Source of the DNA: Chloroflexota bacterium
GTDB taxonomy: Bacteria > Chloroflexota > Anaerolineae > Anaerolineales > UBA4823
Assembly (NCBI GenBank): GCA_017860725.1
Contig: JAGDMX010000066.1
Span: 1-9,272, forward strand
DNA length: 9,272 nt
Direction: 5' to 3'
Shown: piece after piece, positions 7,901 to 9,272 of the stretch
Numbering within the stretch: the first letter of the stretch is position 1
How the letters are laid out: each line of letters starts with the position of its first letter
Translations under genes and position numbers: made by a program
The notes under the pieces: generated by a model
Database searches by the model: none
The model's input: the letters and a program-made list of their open reading frames with translations, nothing else
Told to the model about the DNA's origin: nothing

Positions 7901-9272
7901 CAAACACACCAGCCCGGGAAGTAGCCAGTGTATTCGGATTAATGGCAATCGTTTGTCGGTCTGTTAGCCCCACATTGGCATCTGCGGGGATAAAGGCCAG
8001 ACCAGCGCGCTGCCCGACGGAGAAAATCACCGTATCACAAGGGATCCGGTGAAGGCTATTTGGGACTTTCTCTACATTCAGACGTCCCTTCTCATCAAAG
8101 CTGAAGGACGCCGCTCGGGAACACTCAATACCTCGCACATGGTCATCCGCATCCCCCACCAGGCGCTCAAAGGTTACTCCGGAGTGAATGATAACCCCCT
8201 CAGCCTCAGCCGCTGCAACCTCCCATGAATGGGCAGGCATTTGCTCGCGGCTTTCCAGGCAGGCTACATCCACCTGCAGTCCCAGGCGGACAGCGATGCG
8301 GGCACAATCGATCGCAACGTTGCCGCCGCCCAGCACCAGTACCTGCCCTTCCAGTGGAGGCGCATCGTTAACCAACAGTTTACTATCGCTTCCCCGTTGG
8401 TACCTTCCCAGGCGCACATCCCTCAAGAAATGTGTGTTGATGATCACTCCCTGTAAATCAGCTCCAGGGATCGGCAGGCGGATGCCTTCATGAGCCCCCA
8501 CAGCGATTAACACAGCAGCGAAGCCCATCCCGAATATTTCGTCAAGGTTGTTCACCCTGGTATTCAAGCGCAGATCGACACCCAGATCGATAATATCCTG
8601 TACCTCTCTCTCGACGATTTCCGTCGGGAGGCGGTGCTCAGGCACGCCCAGGCGCAGCATTCCCCCTGCAACCGGCATCGCTTCGAATACTGTCACGCCA
8701 AAGCCTGCCAGGGCCAGGTCTTGAGCGGCGGTCAACCCGCAGGGTCCTGCTCCAATAACAGCAATCTTTTGATCGAACAATCGACGCGCAGGCGCAACCG
8801 GTTGGCGGTCTCCGGCGTAAACCTGGTCAGTGACAAATCGCTTCAGAGCCCGAATATTGATCGGCTCATCCACAAGTCCGCGGTTACAGGCAGTTTCACA
8901 GCGATGGTTACATATTCGCCCGCATATTCCAGGGAAGGGATTGTCCATTTTGATCACACGCAAGGCATCCTGCCAGCGCCCTTCGCGGATCAAGGCAATA
9001 TACCCCTGGGCGCGCTGCCCTGCCGGACAGGCATCCCGACAGGGAGCTATCCCCTTTTTCTCAATCGTATAAGCATTGGGAATAGCCTGTGGATAGAGTT
9101 TATACACCGCTCGGCGCTGGGACAGTGCATAGTTAAAACGATCCGGCACGACCACCGGGCATACCTTGACGCAGTCTCCGCAGGCAACACACTTTGCCAG
9201 GTCGATATAACGCGGGTGATGATGGAGATAAGCAGAGAAATGACCCGCCCGGCCGCGTAGATCCAGGACGTC
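4995..9272 (-). CDS. hdrA: Large HdrA-type flavoprotein with inserted GltD-like domain and second HdrA module (5' end off window)
   Basis: The frame is open from the right edge, giving 1425 residues of the C-terminal part (numbered here from the edge). Order: [4Fe-4S] motif CVACGDCVKVC (28-38); GltD-type iron-sulfur domain with C78, C82, C117, C121, C125, C129; FAD fold GAGPCG (174-179); NAD(P) fold GGGNVAID (315-322); AAGD (458-461); cysteine cluster 558-574 (CLACGVCSECMSC...C); the rest of a first HdrA core (about 587-840, with QCIGSRD and YCSAVCC); then a second HdrA: CHCGSNIAG (862-870), SCTPRTHE (921-928), FAD fold GGGAAG (1001-1006), QCVGPGE and CGRICC, ending in two [4Fe-4S] motifs (C1338-1348 and C1376-1386). 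HdrA is the flavin hub of Hdr complexes; the GltD-like part should bind NAD(P)H. It precedes mvhD by 34 bases. The true start and the first HdrA N-terminus lie beyond 9272; a GTG at 9155 is not the start because conserved residues continue upstream. Confidence 0.93.
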   Translation of the reverse strand, partial: DVLDLRGRAGHFSAYLHHHPRYIDLAKCVACGDCVKVCPVVVPDRFNYALSQRRAVYKLYPQAIPNAYTIEKKGIAPCRDACPAGQRAQGYIALIREGRWQDALRVIKMDNPFPGICGRICNHRCETACNRGLVDEPINIRALKRFVTDQVYAGDRQPVAPARRLFDQKIAVIGAGPCGLTAAQDLALAGFGVTVFEAMPVAGGMLRLGVPEHRLPTEIVEREVQDIIDLGVDLRLNTRVNNLDEIFGMGFAAVLIAVGAHEGIRLPIPGADLQGVIINTHFLRDVRLGRYQRGSDSKLLVNDAPPLEGQVLVLGGGNVAIDCARIAVRLGLQVDVACLESREQMPAHSWEVAAAEAEGVIIHSGVTFERLVGDADDHVRGIECSRAASFSFDEKGRLNVEKVPNSLHRIPCDTVIFSVGQRAGLAFIPADANVGLTDRQTIAINPNTLATSRAGVFAAGDCISGTAFVIEAVARGHTAAESIIRYLRSESLERPTRPELPVVHLSQQDIDDRIARGEIHRQPRVPIPELSVEERVTSFAEVERGYDNAQAQAEAERCLACGVCSECMSCVFACGIQAIDHDMLGSEEVIDIGAVILAPGYQVYQAELSEAYGFGRFPNVLTAPQYERVMSASGPTFGHIQRPSDHDKPQRIAFLQCIGSRDQSHDYCSAVCCMYATKEAIMSKEHHPELDVHVFMMDMRAFSKGYLSYFERARERYGVHYHRCRISGLFEDPETHDLLLDYLDEDGCIHQERFNLVVLSVGMEISESVRELGRRLGIELDDYGFCSTVQFNPVESSRSGIYAVGPFREPKDIPESIVEASSAAGAVAERLSSARFTLTTRIEYPIEKDIADEPPYVGVFVCHCGSNIAGYIDVQAVTEYAASLRHVVHAESNLYTCSQDSIRHITEQVQTLGLNRVVVASCTPRTHEPLFRDSLRAAGLNPYLFEMANIRNQCSWVHSNDREAATQKAIDLVRMAVARAVLLEPRHTIQVAVERSALVVGGGAAGMTAALSLAAQGFPVHLVEKEAELGGNLRWIFTTSNGKHPQVVLEQLVGQVSQAQNITVYLNSQVTTTRGFKGNFSSLIQSADGESWEISHGAVILATGAQEYRGPEYGYGSHPHIITQQQFEALLTDPHSPVNQSKQVLMIQCVGPGEHTCGRICCTVALKNALVLKEKSPHTDVIILYRDIRTYGFKERLYTQAREKGIIFIRYEESHRPEIVNGLIVHVYDPILKRRFELHPDWIVLSSPAVPGENAQRLAALFKVPVDSDGFFMEAHVKLKPVDFATEGVFMAGMAHYPKLLDESMIQARAAAARAARLLSQESLVAGGSVAEVDPTRCTGCLTCVRICPFHVPAIRMDQMGVGNIMGAAYIEPSICQGCGTCVSECPARAIQLMHYTDKQMMAKVGALTSRDDWSFIPLEEVRAG

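Noticed and set aside
9153..9155. GTG as start of the large HdrA protein
   Set aside because: The codons upstream to the window edge are in frame and encode a conserved ferredoxin motif (CVACGDCVKVC), so the gene begins beyond 9272.

Overview
The window is a tightly packed minus-strand operon from an anaerobic, probably acetogenic or carbon-fixing, bacterium, followed by the start of a secreted-protein gene. In transcription order (right to left) it reads: a very large HdrA-type flavin/iron-sulfur protein (4995 to beyond 9272, 5' end off the window), an MvhD-type electron-transfer subunit (4526-4960), MetV (3794-4477), MetF (2753-3790), an HdrC-HdrB fusion (1321-2742) and a 183-residue protein I do not recognise (749-1300). 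After a 320-base gap, a gene for a CSLREA-domain secreted protein starts at 428 and runs off the left edge. I see no supported plus-strand genes; plus-strand reading frames are shadows of the minus-strand genes.

The operon carries every subunit type of the MetFV-HdrABC-MvhD complex described from Moorella thermoacetica. In that complex NADH-linked Hdr subunits are tied to methylenetetrahydrofolate reductase of the Wood-Ljungdahl methyl branch. The likely flow here is: NAD(P)H is oxidised at the GltD-like domain of HdrA, flavins in HdrA split or route the electrons, MvhD and HdrC-HdrB relay them, and MetV/MetF reduce methylene-tetrahydrofolate to methyl-tetrahydrofolate. Whether the reaction is electron-bifurcating, and with which second acceptor, cannot be read from sequence.

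The most notable point is in mvhD. Its frame is interrupted by one TGA (4739-4741) exactly where the family has a conserved cysteine before G-D-C-H-Y. The frame then stays open for 70 more conserved family residues. A 7-bp hairpin with a UGGAA loop begins 15 nt after the TGA and fits a bacterial SECIS element. I therefore annotate one 144-residue selenoprotein with Sec at residue 74 rather than a truncated 73-residue protein. No selenocysteine machinery is in the window to confirm it.

Taxonomy is inference. The mid-range base composition, a CSLREA-type secreted beta-helix protein and an Hdr-linked MetFV cluster together fit an anaerobic Chloroflexota (Anaerolineae-like) bacterium, but other anaerobic phyla are possible. 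I see no rRNA, tRNA, CRISPR array, insertion sequence or integration site.
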